Position numbers and translations under genes: made by a program. Shown here piece by piece: positions 14,706-18,068 of a DNA stretch of 18,068 nt. Source of the stretch: Grammothele lineata (taxonomy: Eukaryota > Basidiomycota > Agaricomycetes > Polyporales > Polyporaceae); the NCBI GenBank assembly GCA_002150815.3, contig NDFF03000281.1, positions 1 to 18,068 of the forward strand, given 5' to 3'. Below the pieces are notes generated by a model that was not told where the DNA came from, did not search any database, and worked only from the letters and a program-made list of their open reading frames with translations. How positions within the stretch are numbered: the first letter of the stretch is position 1; each line of letters starts with the position of its first letter.

Positions 14706-17700
14706 ATGGAAGACAACAGCACCAACTTAGTAAAAACCATTACGTCTGATCCCTTTAAGGCAGGTCCTTACCGAGGATACAACCACAAGCATGCTAGCCA
14801 GGAGCTAAATCGTAATACTCGAAGCCTTCGACGACGGTATCGCATCCGACAAAGATATATTCGAACCTCGCATGTACGGATGCCCAATGTATACAAATAC
14901 AAGACAGTTAATCAGCAGGTTAAGCCAGTCGGAGGCGTAGTAGAGGACGAACATCTTGTCCTTAGAAGGTTTCCAGAAGACCCTCTAGACTCTCTTCCAC
15001 CTCTGCCTATAAAGCCCCCAGACTTCATCCCAACAGAGAAACTAACGCAGGAACGATTAGACTCTATCAAAATTAATACAGGATTCCTGTGGCCTGAAGA
15101 AGAAAAGTTATTCCAATGGATCTTTCAGGTAAACGAGAAAGCATTAGCATTTGATGAATCACACCGAGGAACATTTCGTGACGATTACTTCACCCCGTAT
15201 ATTATACCAACGATTGACCATAAGCCTTGGAAAGAGCGCAACATCCCCATTCCCCCGGGTACATATGACCAAATGATCGAGCTAATTAGAAATCGGCTGA
15301 AGGCGGGTGTATATGAACGAGCCCAGTCATCCTACCGTTCGCGATGGTTTTGCGTGTTAAAGAAAAACGGGAAATTACGACTGGTCCATGACCTTCAACC
15401 GCTCAACAAAGTTACAATCAGGGATGTAGGCATTCCTCCAATCCTAGACAATTTTGTAGAACCATTTGCAGGGCGTCAATGTTATACAGTCCTTGACCTC
15501 TTCTGGGCTTTTGACGCACGGAAACTGCATCCAAGTTGTCGGCATCTTACAGCCTTCCAGTCCCCTTTAGGGCAGCTCCAACTCACTTCCATGCCAATGG
15601 GATTCACAAATTCCCCAGCAGAGTTCCAAGCCTGTATGACATTTATTTTACAAGACGAAATTCCACATGTAGCAAACGTTTTCATAGATGACTTACCAAT
15701 CAAGGGACCAACTACTCAGTACCTAAATAAAGATGGCAATCCAGAGGTCATAAGTGAGAATCCAGGAATACGACGTTTCATATGGGAACACGCACAAGAT
15801 GTTCATCGAATTATCCATCGTATTTTGCATGCAGGACTCACATTTTCAGCAGCCAAAGCACAAGTTGCTCGACCAGAGGTGGTAATTGTAGGACATAAGT
15901 GTACCCCAGAAGGAAGGATTCCGGAGGATGATCGAGTAGAGAAAGTTAAGAAGTGGCCAATCCCGAGGACAGTCAAAGATGTTCGAGGATTTATTGGTTT
16001 ATGTGGAACAGTTCGAATATGGATTGAAAACTTTTCTCGACGTGTTAAAGCATTGCGGCAACTGACTCTTCAAAATGTAGAATTTCTATGGACGGCAAAG
16101 CAACAAGCAGCCTTTGAGGATATGAAACAAGCTATCTCCTCTGCACCTGTCCTACGACCTATCGACTACTCCTCAGATCGACCGGTAATTCTCTCAGTAG
16201 ACACCAGCAAATATGCAATTGGATTCATTCTGTCACAAATAGACAAGGAAGGAAGAAAACGACCAGCCAGATATGGGTCTTTACCAATTAACTCTGTAGA
16301 AGCAAACTATAGTCAGTCCAAACTTGAACTATATGGTTTATATAGAGCATTACGATACTGGAGACTATATCTCATAGGTATTAAGAATCTAATCGTCGAA
16401 ATGGATGCAGCTAGTGTTAAGGGAATGTTGAATGAACCGGACTTGCAACCCAATGCTACACTTAATCGATGGATTCAAGGAATATTGATGTTTAACTTTA
16501 CATTAGTCCATGTTCCTGCAGACCAACATAAAGGCCCAGATGCTTTATCTCGGCGACCCCTTGGGGCAGATGAAGACCCAAATCAAGATAAAGACAATGA
16601 CTGGCTAGACAAGGTCGCTTTATATGTTGGAATACCATCCCTTCAAGTACACAGACAGTTTCAGCAGTTAACTTCACACGCAGGACCAGCTGATGTGGAA
16701 GTTTATCTTACAGCCCACACTTATCAAGACCAAGTCTTACAACAAATAATGCGTTTTCTAAACACAATGGAAATTCCAATCTTTGCTACAACAGGACACA
16801 GATATCGCTTTCTACGGAAGTGCCAAAACTACTTTATTAGAGAAGGTTTCTTATACCGACGGTACCCAAACCGTCTTCCCCTACGAGTAGTCCTCTCAAC
16901 AGAAGAACGAGAACAAATTCTAAAAGAAGCACACGATCGACTAGGACATAAAAGAGAAAAAGCTACCTTTGACACCATCAGCCTACGATTCTTTTGGCCG
17001 TTCTATCGAGCAGATGTAAGACAATATGTTCATTCTTGCAGAGAATGTCAACGAAGAAGTATTCAAAAGACAGAGGTACCATTAACCATATCCACGCCAG
17101 TTGCACTCTTTTATAAAGTATATATGGACATTATGTTTATGCCAAAAGCGCGAGGATATTCCTGTATCATTGCATGCAGAGATGATCTTTCTGGCATAAC
17201 AGAAGGAAGGGCATTACGAAATGCATCTGCCAAAGAAGTAGCACGCTTCTTTTGGGAACAAATCATCTGCCGATACGGAGCAGTACAACACGTAGTCACA
17301 GACAACGGATCTGAGACAAAGGGCGCTTTTGAAATCTTAGTAAAACAATATGACATACACCATATTCGCATCTCTCCATACAATTCTAAGGCCAATGGTG
17401 TAGTTGAGCGAGGACACTTCATTCTACGAGAGGCTCTCATTAAGGCATGTGAAGGACAAACTAACCGTTGGCCGGAACTATTACCCCTCGCATTGTTTGC
17501 TGACCGCGTTACAATCCGTCGAGCCACAGGCTATAGCCCATACTTTCTGTTACATGGAACACACCCAGCATTACCAATGGACCTACGAGAAGCTACTTTC
17601 ATGGTTCAAGGATTCCGCCAAAACTTAACACCAGAAGAGCTCCTCAGACTTAGAATACGTCAACTTCAAAGGCTACCCGAAGATGTTCAACAAGCAGCGG

Positions 17701-18068
17701 AAGTCCTTAAAAAGACCAGGATTGCATCTAAGGAACATTTCGAGAAACGATTCGCACACCGACTACAACGTAAAGCATTTGCACCAGGGGACCTCGTTTT
17801 AATACGGAATACAGCTATAGAAAGGGAAATGAACCGAAAGCACAAACCAAGATACCTAGGGCCATTTGAGGTAGTCCGACAGACAAGAAATGGAGCCTAT
17901 GTCATCAAGGAACTCAACGGAAATATCTCACGGGAATGTATTGCAGCATTTCGTCTTTTAGCATACGACCCTTCAGATCGATCACTAGAGTCAATGGAGA
18001 CCGACCCCATAACACTAATAGGTGAGACCCGGCTGAACTATCAAGATTTAGAAGAGCAAGACTTCAAT
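14706..18068 (+). CDS. Pol polyprotein: reverse transcriptase, RNase H, integrase (partial, runs off window)
   Basis: The frame is open for 1121 codons to the last base, with no stop reached. An in-frame TAA at 14661 makes the ATG at 14706 the first possible start. There is no protease here; it sits in the first ORF. The RT palm starts near W214 and has D264 in motif A, MPMGF in the middle, and FIDD (326-329) as the catalytic pair. RNase H has D499, E541, D567 and D612. Integrase has the zinc-binding set H743-x4-H748-x29-C778-x2-C781, then D808, D866 and E901 as the catalytic triad (E 35 residues after the second D). A GPF motif (1052-1054) lies in the C-terminal domain. All catalytic residues are present, so the enzyme is probably active. 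It copies the element RNA and inserts the DNA. Placing Pol in a separate ORF with its own ATG, far from gag, is unusual. Confidence 0.95.
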   Translation, partial: MEDNSTNLVKTITSDPFKAGPYRGYNHKHASQELNRNTRSLRRRYRIRQRYIRTSHVRMPNVYKYKTVNQQVKPVGGVVEDEHLVLRRFPEDPLDSLPPLPIKPPDFIPTEKLTQERLDSIKINTGFLWPEEEKLFQWIFQVNEKALAFDESHRGTFRDDYFTPYIIPTIDHKPWKERNIPIPPGTYDQMIELIRNRLKAGVYERAQSSYRSRWFCVLKKNGKLRLVHDLQPLNKVTIRDVGIPPILDNFVEPFAGRQCYTVLDLFWAFDARKLHPSCRHLTAFQSPLGQLQLTSMPMGFTNSPAEFQACMTFILQDEIPHVANVFIDDLPIKGPTTQYLNKDGNPEVISENPGIRRFIWEHAQDVHRIIHRILHAGLTFSAAKAQVARPEVVIVGHKCTPEGRIPEDDRVEKVKKWPIPRTVKDVRGFIGLCGTVRIWIENFSRRVKALRQLTLQNVEFLWTAKQQAAFEDMKQAISSAPVLRPIDYSSDRPVILSVDTSKYAIGFILSQIDKEGRKRPARYGSLPINSVEANYSQSKLELYGLYRALRYWRLYLIGIKNLIVEMDAASVKGMLNEPDLQPNATLNRWIQGILMFNFTLVHVPADQHKGPDALSRRPLGADEDPNQDKDNDWLDKVALYVGIPSLQVHRQFQQLTSHAGPADVEVYLTAHTYQDQVLQQIMRFLNTMEIPIFATTGHRYRFLRKCQNYFIREGFLYRRYPNRLPLRVVLSTEEREQILKEAHDRLGHKREKATFDTISLRFFWPFYRADVRQYVHSCRECQRRSIQKTEVPLTISTPVALFYKVYMDIMFMPKARGYSCIIACRDDLSGITEGRALRNASAKEVARFFWEQIICRYGAVQHVVTDNGSETKGAFEILVKQYDIHHIRISPYNSKANGVVERGHFILREALIKACEGQTNRWPELLPLALFADRVTIRRATGYSPYFLLHGTHPALPMDLREATFMVQGFRQNLTPEELLRLRIRQLQRLPEDVQQAAEVLKKTRIASKEHFEKRFAHRLQRKAFAPGDLVLIRNTAIEREMNRKHKPRYLGPFEVVRQTRNGAYVIKELNGNISRECIAAFRLLAYDPSDRSLESMETDPITLIGETRLNYQDLEEQDFN

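Larger units (their letters stand above)
1..18068 (+). mobile_element. Giant Ty3/gypsy-type LTR retrotransposon, partial (3' end outside window)
   Basis: A Gag-protease ORF and an RT-RNase H-integrase ORF lie in the same orientation and in the order expected of Metaviridae, with integrase after RT and RNase H. Both ORFs are open over their whole visible length and keep their catalytic residues. About 9.5 kb carrying several additional + strand ORFs separates them, so the element exceeds 18 kb, far above the usual 5-7 kb for fungal Ty3 elements. No 3' LTR or end of pol is present, and the 5' LTR is at best partial. Treating the middle block as part of the same element is inference. It is supported by shared orientation and by the gag/pol-like base composition of the ORFs at both edges of the block (6319-6891 and 13812-14015). 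The alternative is two element fragments flanking host DNA or a nested insertion. Confidence 0.75.

Overview
The window looks like most of one very large, apparently intact LTR retrotransposon of the Ty3/gypsy (Metaviridae) type. The host is probably a basidiomycete fungus, most likely an agaricomycete. The host call rests on the style of the Gag and Pol proteins (Gag zinc knuckle followed by a conserved tail, an FIDDL-type reverse transcriptase, an integrase with PYNSKANGVVER around its last catalytic residue) and on protein-family memory only; no search was run. All credible genes are on the + strand.

Layout. Positions 1-427 are non-coding leader and probably the 3' part of the 5' LTR. Positions 428-5143 hold one uninterrupted 1571-residue Gag-protease ORF with a capsid-like region, one CCHC zinc knuckle and two separate retropepsin-like domains. 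From 14706 to the window edge there is a second uninterrupted ORF of at least 1121 codons, encoding reverse transcriptase, RNase H and integrase. It begins with its own ATG and runs off the window. Catalytic residues are present in every recognised enzyme domain, so the element looks young.

The unusual part is the 9.5 kb between these two ORFs, where ordinary Ty3 elements have a frameshift, a stop codon or nothing. It holds, in order: a nucleoside 2-deoxyribosyltransferase-like gene (6319-6891); a Cys/His-rich then acidic protein (7065-7919); two Arg-rich basic ORFs (8044-8562 and 8691-9224); a 646-residue Pro/Ser/Thr-rich, mostly disordered protein with ordered-looking ends (9774-11714); weak small ORFs in GC-rich sequence (about 12.1-13.4 kb); and a 67-residue very basic ORF (13812-14015). 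Several of these have a TATA-like sequence about 40-70 bp before the ATG, which suggests separate transcription units. From about 7.3 to 13.6 kb the DNA is visibly GC-richer than gag or pol, so the accessory block may have been captured from elsewhere.

Working model (inference): Gag-protease and Pol supply the retrotransposition machinery. The deoxyribosyltransferase-like protein may act on nucleosides or nucleotides around reverse transcription, loosely like the dUTPases carried by some retroelements. The basic and disordered proteins may bind nucleic acid or act in the nucleus. Because pol lies 9.5 kb from gag, Pol cannot be made by simple frameshifting from gag; it needs splicing or an internal promoter. 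No 3' LTR, tRNA, rRNA or CRISPR array was seen.
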